Of a DNA stretch of 64,000 bases, positions 26,101 to 39,648 are shown in pieces. The notes under the pieces were generated by a model that worked only from the letters and a program-made list of their open reading frames with translations, ran no database searches and was not told the DNA's origin. Both the position numbers and the translations under genes were made by a program. The stretch is from Colletes latitarsis (taxonomy: Eukaryota > Arthropoda > Insecta > Hymenoptera > Colletidae). The stretch covers positions 3,439,672 through 3,503,671 of the forward strand of contig NC_135134.1 in assembly GCF_051014445.1 (NCBI RefSeq), in the 5' to 3' direction. Within the stretch, counting starts at the first letter, position 1; each line of letters opens with the position of its first letter.

Positions 26101-26974
26101 GAAACAGTCAATTAAACCTGGTTTCGATCCATATTACAGAGGATAACGCCGGTTATGACTCGGTAAGCTCTGGTATTTGCCCTCATCTGGCACGTACTTT
26201 CGCATTTTTCTGATACTTGTTGGCCTGATGCTAGCCTTTTTCTGGCTTGGACCACGCAGTAATGTGGTACCACACTGAAACAGTCAATTAAAACTGGTTG
26301 GGGTTAAATTTCTCAGTGGAGGACGCCGGTTTTGCCTGGGTTAGGTCTGGTATTTCCCATCATCTAGCACATACTTTCTCATTTTTCGCATATTTGTTGC
26401 CCAGATCTTGGGTTTTTTGTGGTTTGGATCCCGTAGTAATGTGGTTCCACACAGAAACAGTGAATTAAACCTGGTTGCGATTAATATTTTAGAGGATAAC
26501 ACCGGTTATGTCTGGGTTAGGTCTGGTATTTGCCCTCTTCTGGCTCGTAGTTTCGCATTTTTCGCATACTTGTTGGCCAGATCCTGGCCATTTTCTGGCT
26601 TGGACCACGCACTAATGTGGTGCCACACTAAAACAGTCAATTAATCCTGGTTCCGATTAATATTTTAGAGGATAACGCAGGTTATGTCTGTGTTAGTTCT
26701 GGTATTTGCAATCAACTGGAACATACTTTCGCATTTTTCGCAAACTTGTTGGCCAGATCCTGGGTTTTTTATGGTTTGGATCCCGTAGTAATGTGGTTCC
26801 ACACAGAAACAGTGAATTAAACCTGGTTGCGATTAATATTTTAGAGGATAACACCGGTTATGTCTGGGTTAGGTCTGGTATTTGCCCTCTTCTGGCTCGT
26901 AGTTTCGCATTTTTCGCATACTTGTTGGCCAGATCCTGGCCATTTTCTGGCTTGGACCACGCACTAATGTGGTG
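23157..26974. repeat. Satellite stretch with third copy of the thirteen-monomer block
   Basis: Bases 23430-25353 match 18500-20425 (offset 4928). Bases 23400-24000 then recur at 25690-26290 (offset 2289, thirteen monomers plus one base). Two near-identical GCACTAATGTGG-type monomers end near 26645 and 26996. All of it is satellite. Confidence 0.8.
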
Positions 26975-28886
26975 CCACACCGAAACAGTCAATTAAACCT
27001 GGTTGCGATTAATATTTTAGAGGATAGCGCCGGTTATGTCTCGGCTAGGTCTGGGAACTGCCCTCATCTGGCTCGTACCTTCGCGTTTTTCGCCTACTTG
27101 TTGGCAAGGTCCTGGGCTTTTTCTGGCTTGGATCACGTAGTAATGCTGTACCACACCGAAACAGTCAATTGAACCTGGTTGCGATTAAAATTTTAGAGGA
27201 TAACGACGGTAATGTCTCGGTTAGGTCTGGTATTTGCAACCATCTCGCTCATACCCTCGCGTTTTTCGCATACTTGTGGGCCAGATCCTGAGTTTTTCAC
27301 TGGTTTGGTTCTCGTAGTAATGTGGTATCAGAATGAAACAGTCAACTAAACCTCGATTCGACCAATATTTTAGAGGATAACACGGTTCAGGTTGGTGTTA
27401 GGCCTGGTATTTGGAATCATCTGGCACATACTTCCGCATTTTTCGCATTCTTGTTGACAAGATTCTACACTTTTTCTGGTTGGGATTATGTCGTAACGTG
27501 GTACCACACTGAAACAGTCAATAAAACCTGACCTGGATAAATATTTCAAAGTATAACACCCGTTGGGTCCCGTTTATGTCTGGGATTTGCCCTTATCTGT
27601 CTCATACTTTCGCATTGTTCGCGTACTTGTTGGCCAGATCCTGAGCTTTTTCTAGATTGGATCACGTAGTAATTTGGTATCAGACTGAAACAGTCAATTC
27701 ATCTTGGTTTCGATCAATATTTTAGAGGATAACACCGTTTAGGTTTGCGTTAGGTCTGGTATTTGCAATCATCTGGTTCATGCTTTCGCATTCTTCGTAC
27801 ATTTGTTGGCCAGATACTGGGCTTGTTCTGGTTTGGATCACGTAGTCATGTGGTACCATACTGAAACAGTCAATTAAACCTGGATTCGATGTACATTTTA
27901 GAGGATAACATGGGTTACGTCTGAGTTAGGTCTGGTATTTGCTATCATATGGGTCATACTTTCGAATTCTTCGCATACTTGTTCGCCAGATCCTGTGTTT
28001 TTTTCTGGTTTGGATCGCGTAGTAATGTGGTACCAGACTGAAACAGTCAATTCAACATGGTCTCGATTAATATTTTAGAGGATAACACCGCTTAGGTTTG
28101 TGTTAGGTCTGGAATTTGCAATCATCTGGCTCATACTTTCGCATTTCTCGCATGCTTGTTGACAAGATTCTAGACTTTTTCTGGTTGGGATTATGTAGTA
28201 ATGTGGTACTACACTGAAACAGTCAATTAAACCTGACCTCGATCAACGCTTTAAAGTATAACACTGGTTGGGTCTCGCTTGGGTCTGGGATTTGCCCTCA
28301 TCTGGCCTATACTTTCGCAATCTTCGCACACTTGTTGGCCAGATCCTGGGGTTTTTCTGGTTTGGATCACGTAGTAATGAGGTAAGACACTGAAACAGTC
28401 AATTAAACCCGGTTCCGGTCAGTATTTTAGAGAATAACAACTGCTAGGTCTGGGTTTGGTTTGGTATTTACCCTCTTCTGGCTCATACTTTCGCATTCTT
28501 CGCATACTTGTCGGCCAGATCCTGTGTCCTTTTCTGGTTTGTAACACGTAGTAATGTGGTACCAGAATGAAACAGCCAATTCAACTTGGTTTCGATTAAT
28601 ATTTAAGAGGATAACACCGTTTAGGTTTGTGTTAGGCCTGGGATTTGCCCTCATCTGTCTCATACTTTCGCATTGTTCGCATACTTGTTGGCCAGATCCT
28701 GTGCTTTTTGTGGGCTTGTTCTGCTTTGGATAACGTAGTCATCTGGTACCATACTGAAACTGTCAATGAAACCTGTTTTCGATGAATATTTTAGAGGATA
28801 ACACCGTTTAGGTTTGTGTTAGGTCTGGAATTTGCAATCATCTGGCTCATGCTTTCGCATTCTTCGCACACTCGTTGGCCAGATCC
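26975..28886. repeat. Diverged monomer block, copy 2
   Basis: This is a near-identical copy of 7254-9165 (offset 19721), including the lost second dyad and the 11-bp insertion at 28710-28720. On the right it continues into monomers that also follow copy 3: bases 28340-29265 match 33944-34870. Confidence 0.87.
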
Positions 28887-31800
28887 TGGGCTTGTTCTGG
28901 TTTGGATCCCGTCGTAATGTGGTTCCACACAGAAACAGTGAATTAAACCTGGTTGCGATTAATATTTTAGAGGATAACACCGGTTATGTCTGGGTTAGGT
29001 CTGGTATTTGCCCTCTTCTGGCTCGTAGTTTCGCATTTTTCGCATACTTGTTGGCCAGATCCTGGCCATTTTCTGGCTTGGACCACGCACTAATGTGGTG
29101 CCACACTAAAACAGTCAATTAATCCTGGTTCCGATTAATATTTTAGAGGATAACGCAGGTTATGTCTGGGTTAGTTCTGGTATTTGCAATCAACTGGAAC
29201 ATACTTTCGCTTTTTTCGCAAACTTGTTGGCCAGATCCTGGGTTTTTTATGGTTTGGATCCCGTAGTAATGCGGTTCCACACCGAAACAGTCAATTAAAC
29301 CTGGTTGGGATTAATATTTTAGAGAATAACGACGGATATGTCTCGGTTAGGTCTGGTATTTGCAATCATCTCGCTCATACCTTCGCGTTTTTCGCATACT
29401 TGTTGGCCCGATCCTGGGCTTTTTCTGGTTTGGTTCCCGTAGTAATGTGGTTCCACACAGAAACAGTCAATTAAACCTAGTTGCGATTAATATTTTAGAG
29501 GATAACGCCCGTTATGTCTCGGCTATGTCTGGGAATTGCCCTCATCTGACTCGTACCTTCGCGTTTTTCGCCTACCTGTTGGCAAGGTCCTGGCCTTCTT
29601 CTGGCTTGGACCACGTAGTAATGTGGTACCACACTGAAACCGCACATTAAGCATGCTTCCGATTAATATTTTAGAGGATAACGCCGGTTATGTCTCGGTT
29701 ATGCCTGGGATATGCCCTCATCTGGCTCGTACCTTCGCGTTTTTCGCCTACTTGATGGCAAGGTCCTGGGCTTTTTCTGGCTTGGATCACGTAGTAATGC
29801 GGTACCACACTGAAACAGCCAATTAAGCCTGGTCCCGATTAATATTTTAGAGGAAAACGCCGGTTATGTCCGGGTTAGGTCTGGTATTTGCCCTCTTCTG
29901 GCTCGTACTTTCGCATATTTCGCATACATGTTGGCCAGATACTGGGCTTTTTCTGGTTTTGATCCCGTAGTAATGTGGTTCCACACCGAAACAGTCAATT
30001 AAACATGGTTCCGATAAATATTTTAGAGGATAACGCCGGTTATGTCTCGGTTAGGTCTGGGATTTGCCCTCATCTGGCTTGTACTTTCGCATTTTTCGCA
30101 AACTTGTTGACCAGATCCTGGGTTTTTTATGGTTTGGATCCCGTAGTAGTCTGCTGCCACACTGAAACAGTCAATTAAACCTGGTTTCGATCCATATTAC
30201 AGAGGATAACGCCGGTTATGACTCGGTAAGCTCTGGTATTTGCCCTCTTCTGGCACGTACTTTCGCATTTTTCGGATACTTGTTGGCCTGATGCTAGCCT
30301 ATTTCTGGCTTGGACCACGCAGTAATGTGGCACCACACTGAAACAGTCAATACAACCTGGTTGGGGTTAAATTCCTTAGTGGAGGACGCCGGTTTTGCCT
30401 GGGTTAGGTCTGGTATTTCCCATCATCTAGCACATACTTTCTCATGTTTCGCATATTTGTTGGCCAGATCTTGGGTTTTTTGTGGTTTGGATCCCGTCGT
30501 AATGCGGTACCACACCGAAACAGTCAGTTAAACCTGGTTGCGATTAATATTTTAGAGGATAACGCCGGTGATGTCTCGGGTAGGTCTGGTATTTGCAATC
30601 ATCTGGTTCATACGTTCGCGTTTTTCGCATACTTGTTGGCCAGATCCTGGGTTTCTTCTGGTTTGGATCCCGTAGTAATGCGGTTCCACACCGAAACAGA
30701 CAATTAAACCTCGTTGCGATTAATATTTTAGAGGATAACGCCGGTTATGTCTCGGTTAGCTCTGGGATTTGCCCTCATCTGGCTCGTACCTTCGCGTTTT
30801 TCGCCTACTTGTTGGCAAGGTCCTGGGCTTTTTCTGGCTTGGATCACGTAGTAATGCGGTACCACACTGAAACAGCCAATTAAGCCTGGTCCCGATTAAT
30901 ATTTTAGAGGAAAACGCCGGTAATGTCTCGGTTAGGTCTGGTATTTGCCCACTTCTGGCTCGTACTTTCGCATATTTCGCATACATGTTGGCCAGATACT
31001 GGGCTTTTTCTGGTTTTGATCCCGTAGTAATGTGGTTCCACACCGAAACAGTCAATTAAACATGGTTCCGATAAATATTTTAGAGGATAACGCCGGTTAT
31101 GTCTCGGTTAGGTCTGGGATTTGCCCTCATCTGGCTTGTACTTTCGCATTTTTCGCATACTTGTTGGTCAGATCCTCGGCTTTTTCTGGTTTGTATCCCG
31201 TAGTAATGTGGTAGCACATCGAAACAGTCAATTAAACCTGGTTGCGATTAATATTTTAGAGGATAACGCCGGTTATGTCTGGGTTAGTTCTGGTATTTGC
31301 AATCAACTGGAACATACTTTCGCGTTTTTCGCATACTTGTTGGCCAGATCCTGGGTTTCTTCTGGTTTGGATCCCGTAGTAATGCGGTTCCACACCGAAA
31401 CAGACAATTAAACCTCGTTGCGATTAATATTATAGAGGATCTGGCTCGTACCTTCGCGTTTTTCGCCTACTTGTTGGCCAGATCTTGGGTTTTTTGTGGT
31501 TTGGATCCCGTCGTAATGTGGTTCCACACCGAAGCAGTCAATTAAACCTGGTTTCGATCCATATTACAGAGGATAACGCCGGTTATGACTCGGTAAGCTC
31601 TGGGATTTGCCCTCATCTGGCTTGTACTTTCGCATTTTTCGGATACTTGTTGGCCTGATGCTAGCCCTTTTCTGGCTTGGACCACGCAGTAATGTGGTAC
31701 CACACTGAAACAGTCGATTAAACCTGGTTGGGGTTAAATTTCTTAGTGGAGGACGCCGGTTTTGCCTGGGTTAGGTCAGGTATTTCCCATCATCTAGCAC

Positions 31801-33943
31801 ATACTTTCTCATTTTTCGCATATTTGTTAGCCAGATCTTGGGTTTTTTGTGGTTTGGATCCCGTCGTAATGCGGTACCACACCGAAACAGTCAATTAAAC
31901 CTGGTTGCGATTAATATTTTAGAGAATAACGACGGTTATGTCTCGGTTAGGTCTGGTATTTGCAATCATCTCGCTCATACCTTCGCGTTTTTCGCATACT
32001 TGTTGGCCAGGTCCTGGGTTTTATCTGGTTTGGATCCCGTAGTAATGCGGTTCCACAACGAAACAGTCAATTAAACCTGGTTGGGATTAATATTTTAGAG
32101 AATAACGACGGATATGTCTCGGTTAGGTCTGGTATTTGCAATCATCTCGCTCATCCCTTCGCGTTTTTCGCATACTTGTTGGCCCGATCCTGGGCTTTTT
32201 CTGGTTTGGTTCCCGTAGTAATGTGGTTCCACACAGAAACAGTCAATTAAACCTAGTTGCGATTAATATTTTAGAGGATAACGCAGGTTAAGTATCGGCT
32301 AGGTCTGGGAATTGCCCTCATCTGGCTCGTACCTTCGCGTTTTTCGCCTACTTGTTGGCAAGGTCCTGGGCTTTTTCTGGCTTGGATCACGTAGTAATGC
32401 GGTACCACACTGAAACAGCCAATTAAGCCTGGTTGCGATTAATATTTTAGAGGATAACGACGGTAATGTCTCGGTTAGGTCTGGTATTTGCAATCATCTC
32501 GCTCATACCCTCGCGTTTTTCGCATACTTGTTGGCCAGATCCTGGGCTTTTTCTGGTTTGGATCTGGTAGCAATGTGGTACCACACCGAAACGGTCAATT
32601 AAACCTGGTTGCGATTAATATTTTAGAGGATAACGCCGGTTATGTCTCGGCTAGGTCTGGGATTTGCCTTCCTCTGGCTCGTACTTTCGCATTTCTCGCA
32701 TACATGTTGGCCAGATCCTGGGTTTTTTCTGGTTTGGATCCCGTAGTGATGTGGTTCCACACCGAAACAGTCAATTAAACCTGGTTGCGATTAATATTAT
32801 AGAGGATAACGTCGGTAATGTCTCGGTTAGGTCTGGTATTTGCAATCATCTGGCTCATACCTTCGCAATTTTCGCGTACTTGTTGGCCAGATCTTGGGTT
32901 TTTTGTGGTTTGGATCCCGTCGTAATGTGGTTCCACACCGAAGCAGTCAATTAAACCTGGTTTCGATCCATATTACAGAGGATAACGCCGGTTATGACTC
33001 GGTAAGCTCTGGTATTTGCCCTCTTCTGGCACGTACTTTCGCATTTTTCGGATACTTGTTGGCCTGATGCTAGCCTTTTTCTGGCTTGGACCACGCAGTA
33101 ATGTGGCACCACACTGAAACAGTCAATACAACCTGGTTGGGGTTAAATTCCTTAGTGCAGGACGCCGGTTTTGCCTGGGTTAGGTCTGGTATTTCCCATC
33201 ATCTAGCACATACTTTCTCATTTTTCGCACACTTGTTGGCCAGATCTTGGGTTTTTTGTGGTTTGGATCCCGTCGTAATGCGGTACCACACCGAAACAGT
33301 CAATTAAACCTGGTTGCGATTAATATTTTAGAGATTAACGACGGTAATGTCTCGGTTAGGTCTGGTATTTGCAATCATCTCGCTCATACCTTCGCGTTTT
33401 TCGCTTACTTGTTGGCCAGATCCTGGGTTTTTTCTGGTTTGGATTCCGTAGTAATGCGGTTCCACACCGAAACAGTCAATTAAACCTGGTTGCGATTAAT
33501 ATTTTAGAGGATAACGACGGTAATGTCTCGGTTAGGTCTGGTATTTGCAATCATCTCGCTCATACCCTCGCGTTTTTCGCATACTTGTTGGCCAGATCCT
33601 GGGCTTTTTCTGGTTTCGATCTGGTAGCAATGTGGTACCACACTGAAACGGTCAAAAAAATCTGGTTCCCATTAGTATTTTAGAGGATAACGCCGGTTAT
33701 GTCTCGGCTAGGTCTGGGATTTGCCTTCATCTGGCTCGTACCTTCGCGTTTTTCGCCTACTTTTTGGCAAGGTCCTGGGCTTTTTCTGGCTTGCATCACG
33801 TAGTATGCGGTACCACACCGAAACAGTCAATTAAACCTGGTTGCGATTAATATTATAGAGGATAACGTCGGTAATGTCTCGGTTAGGTCTGGTATTTGCA
33901 ATCATCTGGCTCGTATCTTCGCAATTTTCGCGTACTTGTTGGC
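28887..33943. repeat. Mosaic satellite stretch
   Basis: Satellite throughout, with several overlapping duplications. Bases 29720-30100 match 30777-31150 (offset 1057, six monomers). Bases 30180-30540 match 32956-33316, both with a CACCACACTGAAACAG marker-monomer variant and CAATACAACCTGG. Part of 31030-31215 recurs at 35403-35585. It contains the truncated monomer at 31440. Confidence 0.78.
31385..31545. repeat. Truncated monomer with a 42-bp internal deletion
   Basis: At 31440/31441 the sequence jumps from TAGAGGAT straight to CTGGCTCG. The 42 bases that normally lie between, from AACGCC to CCCTCAT, are gone, leaving a monomer of about 134 bp and removing most of the second dyad. No short repeat longer than a few bases is evident at the break. 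Confidence 0.85.
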
Positions 33944-34490
33944 CAGATCCTGGGGTTTTTCTGGTTTGGATCACGTAGTAATGAGGTAAGACACTGAAAC
34001 AGTCAATGAAACCCGGTTCCGGTCAGTATTTTAGAGAATAACAACTGCTAGGTCTGGGTTTGGTTTGGTATTTACCCTCTTCTGGCTCATACTTTCGCAT
34101 TCTTCGCATACTTGTCGGCCAGATCCTGTGTTCTTTTCTGGTTTGTAACACGTAGTAATGTGGTACCAGAATGGAACAGCCAATTCAACTTGGTTTCGAC
34201 TAATATTTAAGAGGATAACACCGTTTAGGTTTGTGTTAGGCCTGGGATTTGCCCTCATCTGTCTCATACTTTCGCATTGTTCGCATACTTGTTGGCCAGA
34301 TCCTGTGCTTTTTGTGGGCTTGTTCTGCTTTGGATAACGTTGTCATCTGGTACCATACTGAAACTGTCAATGAAACCTGTTTTCGATGAATATTTTAGAG
34401 GATAACACCGCTTAGGTTTGTGTTAGGTCTGGAATTTGCAATCATCTGGCTCATGCTTTCGCATTCTTCGCACACTCGTTGGCCAGATCC
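33944..34490. repeat. Diverged monomer block, copy 3 (right end only)
   Basis: This matches the last 0.55 kb of copies 1 and 2 (offsets 25325 and 5604), including the 11-bp insertion at 34314-34324. The match with copy 2 extends on to about 34870, so copy 3 probably derives from the copy 2 locus and not from copy 1. Confidence 0.83.
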
Positions 34491-36480
34491 TGGGCTTGTT
34501 CTGGTTTGGATCTCTTAGTAATGTGGTTCCACACAGAAACAGTGAATTAAACCTGGTTGCGATTAATATTTTAGAGGATAACACCGGTTATGTCTGGGTT
34601 AGGTCTGGTATTTGCCCTCTTCTGGCTCGTAGTTTCGCATTTTTCGCATACTTGTTGGCCAGATCCTGGCCATTTTCTGGCTTGGACCACGCACTAATGT
34701 GATGCCACACTAAAACAGTCAATTAATCCTGGTTCCGATTAATATTTTAGAGGATAACGCAGGTTATGTCTGGGTTAGTTCTGGTATTTGCAATCAACTG
34801 GAACATACTTTCGCTTTTTTCGCAAACTTGTTGGCCAGATCCTGGGTTTTTTATGGTTTGGATCCCGTAGTAGTGTGCTGCCACACTGAAACAGTCAATT
34901 AAACCTGGTTGCGATTAATATTTTAGAGAATAACGACGGTTATGTCTCGGTTAGGTCTGGTATTTGCAACCATCTCGCTCATACCTTCGCGTTTTTCGCA
35001 TACTTGTTGGCCAGATCCTGGGCTTTTTCTGGTTTGGTTCCCGTAGTAATGTGGTTCCACACAGAAACAGTCAATTAAACCTAGTTGCGATTAATATTTT
35101 AGAGGATAACGCCGGTTATGTCTCGGCTATGTCTGGGAATAGCCCTCATCTGACTCGTACCTTCGCGTTTTTCGCCTACCTGTTGGCAAGGTCCTGGGCT
35201 TTTTCTGGCTTGGATCACGTAGTAATGCGGTACCACACTGAAACAGCCAATTAAGCCTGGTCCCGATTAATATTTTAGAGGATAACGCCGGTTATGTCCG
35301 GGTTAGGTCTGGTATTTGCCCTCTTCTGGCTCGTACTTTCGCATATTTCGCATACATGTTGGCCAGATACTGGGCTTTTTCTGGATTTGATCCCGTAGTA
35401 ATGTGGTTCCACAACGAAACAGTCAATTAAACATGGTTCAGATAAATATTTTAGAGGATAACGCCGGTTATGTCTCGGTTAGGTCTGGGATTTGCCCTCA
35501 TCTGGCTTGTACTTTCGCATTTTTCGCATACTTGTTGGCCAGATCCTCGGCTTTTTCTGGTTTGTATCCCGTAGTAATGTGGTAGCACATCGAAACAGTC
35601 CATTAATCCTGGTTGCGATTAATATTTTAGAGGATAACGCCGGTTATGTCTCGGTTTGGTCTGGGAATTGCCCTCACCTGGCTCGTACCTTCGCGTTTTT
35701 CGCCTACTTGTTGGCAAGGTCCTGGGCTTTTTCTGGCATGGATCACGTAGTAATGCGGTACCACACTTAAACAGCCAATTAAGCCTGGTTCCGATTAATA
35801 TTTTAGAGGATAACACCGGTTATGCCTCGGTTAGGTCTGGGATTTGCACTCATCTGGCTCGTACCTTCGCGTTTTTCGCCTACATGTTGGCAAGATCCTG
35901 GGCTTTTCCTGGCTTGGATCACGTAGTAATGCGGTTCTACACCGGAGCAGTCAATTAAACCTGGTTCCGATTATTATTTTAGAGGGTAACGCCGGTTATG
36001 ACTCGGTTAGGTCTGGTATTTGCCCTCTTCTGGCTCGTACTTTCGCATTTTTCGCATACTTGTTGGCCAGATCCTGGCGTTTTTCTGGCTTGGCCCACGC
36101 AGTAATGTGGTACCACACTGAAGCAGTTAATTAATCCTGCTTCCGATTAATATTTTAAAGGATAACACTAAATATGTCTGGGTTAGTTCCGGTATTTGCA
36201 ATCATCTGGCACATACTTTCGCGTTATTCGCATACTTGTTGGCCAGATCCTGGGTTTTTTCTGGTTTGGACCCCGTAGTAATGAGGTACCACACGGAAAC
36301 TGTCAACTAAACCTAGATGCGATTAATATTTTAGAGGATAACGCCGGTTATGTCTCGGTAAGGTCTGGGGTTTGCCCTCATCTGGCTCATACCTTCGCGT
36401 TTTTCGCCTACTTTTTGGCAAGGTCCTGGGCTTTTTCTGGCTTGCATCACGTAGTAATGCGGTACCACACCGAAACAGTC
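34491..36480. repeat. Satellite stretch before the 1056-bp repeat
   Basis: About eleven satellite monomers. The start matches 28887-29265 and a later part matches 31030-31215. Several monomers near 35650-36490 carry private changes (AAATATGTCTGG, TTATTATTTTAGAGGG), so this piece is less homogenised than its neighbours. Confidence 0.75.
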
Positions 36481-37536
36481 AATTAAACCTGGTTGCGAAT
36501 AATATTATAGAGGATAACGTCGGTAATGTCTCGGTTAGGTCTGGTATTTGCTATTATCTGGCTCATACCTTCGCAATTTTCGCGTACTTGTTGGCCAGAT
36601 CTTGGGTTTTTTGTGGTTTGGATCCCGTCGTAATGTGGTTCCACACCGAAGCAGTCATTTAAACCTGGTTTCGATCCATATTACAGAGGATAACGCCGGT
36701 TATGACTCGGTAAGCTCTGGTATTTGCCCTCATCTGGCACGTACTTTCGCATTTTTCGGATACTTGTTGGCCTGATGCTAGCCTTTTTCTGGCTTGGACC
36801 ACGCAGTAATGTGGTACCACACTGAAACAGTCAATTAAAACTGGTTGGGGTTAAATTTCTTAGTGGAGGACGCCGGTTTTGCCTGGGTTAGGTCTGGTAT
36901 TTTCCATCATCTAGCACATACTTTCTCATTTTTCGCATACTTGTTGGCCAGATCTTGGGTTTTTTGTGGTTTGGATCCCGTCGTAATGCGGTACCACACC
37001 GAAACAGTCAATTAAACCTGGTTGCGATTAATATTATGGAGGATAACGCCGGCTATGTCTGGGTTAGGTCTGGTATTTGCAATCATCTGGCTCGTTCTTT
37101 CGCATTTTTCGCATACTTGTTGGCCAAATCCTGGGCTTTTTCTGGTTTGGATCACGTAGTAATATGGTACCACACTGAAACAGTCAATAGAAGCTGGTTC
37201 CGAATAGTATTTTAGAAGATAACGCTGGTTATGTCTGGGTTAGTTCTGGTATTTGCAACCATCTGGCTCATACTTTCGCGATTTCGCATACTTGTTGGCC
37301 AGGTCCTGGGTTTTTTCTGACTTGGATCCCGAAGTAATGAAATTCCACACCGAAACAGTCAATTAAACCTGGTTGCGATTAATATTTTAGAGGATAACGC
37401 CGGTTATGTCACGGTTAGGTCTGGGATTTGCCCTCATCTGGCTCGTACCTTTGCATTTTTCGCCTACTTGTTGGCAAGATCCTGAGCTTTCTCTGGTTTG
37501 GATCACGTAGTAATGCGGTACCACACCGAAGCAGTC
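36481..37536. repeat. 1056-bp higher-order repeat, unit 1 (half matched)
   Basis: The first ~540 bases match units 2-4: the ATTATAGAGGATAACGTCGG monomer, the GCAATTTTCGCG variant and the marker dimer at 36673. The second half differs, carrying a TTATGGAGGATAACGCCGGC monomer and AGAAGCTGG-type monomers. This half recurs after unit 4 at about 40737, so it probably marks the array edge. Confidence 0.83.
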
Positions 37537-38592
37537 AATTAAACCTGGTTGCGATTAATATTATAGAGGATAACGTCGGTAATGTCTCGGTTAGGTCTGG
37601 TATTTGCAATCATCTGGCTCATACCTTCGCAATTTTCGCGTACTTGTTGGCCAGATCTTGGGTTTTTTGTGGTTTGGATCCCGTCGTAGTGTGGTTCCAC
37701 ACCGAAGCAGTCAATTAAACCTGGTTTCGATCCATATTACAGAGGATAACGCCGGTTATGACTCGGTAAGCTCTGGTATTTGCCCTCATCTGGCACGTAC
37801 CTTCGCATTTTTCGGATACTTGTTGGCCTGATGCTAGCCTTTTTCTGGCTTGGACCACGCAGTAATGTGGTACCACACTGAAACAGTCAATTAAAACTGG
37901 TTGGGGTTAAATTTCTTAGTGGAGGACGCCGGTTTTGCCTGGGTTAGGTCTGGTATTTCCCATCATCTAGCACATACTTTCTCATTTTTCGCATACTTGT
38001 TGGCCAGATCTTGGGTTTTTTGTGGTTTGGATCCCGTCGTAATGCGGTACCACACCGAAACAGTCAATTAAACCTGGTTGCGATTAATATTTTAGAGGAT
38101 AACGACGGTAATGTCTCGGTTAGGTCTGGTATTTGCAATCATCTCGCTCATCCCCTCGTGTTTTTCGCATACTTGTTGGCCAGATCCTGGGCTTTTTCTG
38201 GTTTGGATCTGGTAGCAATGTGGTACCACACTGAAACGGTCAATAAAATCTGGTTCCGATTAGTATTTTAGAGGATAACGCCGGTTATGTCTCGGCTAGG
38301 TCTGGGATTTGCATTCATCTGGCTCGTACCTTCGCGTTTTTCGCCTACTTTTTGGCAAGGTCCTGGGCTTTTTCTGGCTTGCATCACGTAGTATGCGGTA
38401 CCACACCGAAACAGTCAATTAAACCTGGTTGCGATTAATATTATAGAGGATAACGTCGGTAATGTCTCGGTTAGGTCTGGTATTTGCGGTCATCTGGCTC
38501 ATACCTTCGCAATTTTCGCGTACTTGTCGGCCAGATCTTGGGTTTTTTGTGGTTTGGATCCCGTCGTAATGTGGTTCCACACCGAAGCAGTC
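37537..38592. repeat. 1056-bp higher-order repeat, unit 2
   Basis: Six monomers. In order they include an ATTATAGAGGATAACGTCGG monomer, the two marker monomers, a GATCCCGTCGTAATGCGG monomer, a GATCTGGTAGCAATGTGG monomer and a monomer whose GTAGTATGCGG has lost one A. The same order repeats in units 3 and 4 with a few base changes. Confidence 0.9.
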
Positions 38593-39648
38593 AATTAAAC
38601 CTGGTTGCGATTAATTTTATAGAGGATAACGTCGGTAATGTCTCGGTTAGGTCTGGTATTTGCAATCATCTGGCTCATACCTTCGCAATTTTCGCGTACT
38701 TGTTGGCCAGATCTTGGGTTTTTTGTGGTTTGGATCCCGTCGTAATGTGGTTCCACACCGAAGCAGTCAATTAAACCTGGTTTCGATCCATATTACAGAG
38801 GATAACGCCGGTTATGACTCGGTAAGCTCTGGTATTTGCCCTCATCTGGCACGTACTTTCGCATTTTTCGGATACTTGTTGGCCTGATGCTAGCCTTTTT
38901 CTGGCTTGGACCACGCAGTAATGTGGTACCACACTGAAACAGTCAATTAAAACTGGTTGGGGTTAAATTTCTTAGTGGAGGACGCCGGTTTTGCCTGGGT
39001 TAGGTCTGGTATTTCCCATCATCTAGCACATACTTTCTCATTTTTCGCATACTTGTTGGCCAGATCTTGGGTTTTTTGTGGTTTGGATCTCGTCGTAATG
39101 CGGTACCATACCGAAACAGTCAATTAAACCTGGTTGCGATTAATATTTTAGAGGATAACGACGGTAATGTCTCGGTTAGGTCTGGTATTTGCAATCATCT
39201 CGCTCATCCCCTCGCGTTTTTCGCATACTTGTTGGCCAGATCCTGAGCTTTTTCTGGTTTGGATCTGGTAGCAATGTGGTACCACACTGAAACGGTCAAT
39301 AAAATCTGGTTCCGATTAGTATTTTAGAGGATAACGCCGGTTATGTCTCGGCTAGGTCTGGGATTTGCATTCATCTGGCTCGTACCTTCGCGTTTTTCGC
39401 CTACTTTTTGGCAAGGTCCTGGGCTTTTTCTGGCTTGCATCACGTAGTATGCGGTACCACACCGAAACAGTCAATTAAACCTGGTTGCGATTAATATTAT
39501 AGAGGATAACGTCGGTAATGTCTCGGTTAGGTCTGGTATTTGCGGTCATCTGGCTCATACCTTCGCAATTTTCGCGTACTTGTCGGCCAGATCTTGGGTT
39601 TTTTGTGGTTTGGATCCCGTCGTAATGTGGTTCCACACCGAAGCAGTC
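38593..39648. repeat. 1056-bp higher-order repeat, unit 3
   Basis: A near-exact copy of unit 2. Visible differences include TTAATTTTATAG here against TTAATATTATAG in units 2 and 4, and GATCTCGTCG shared with unit 4 against GATCCCGTCG in unit 2. The shared change suggests units 3 and 4 are the closest pair. Confidence 0.9.
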
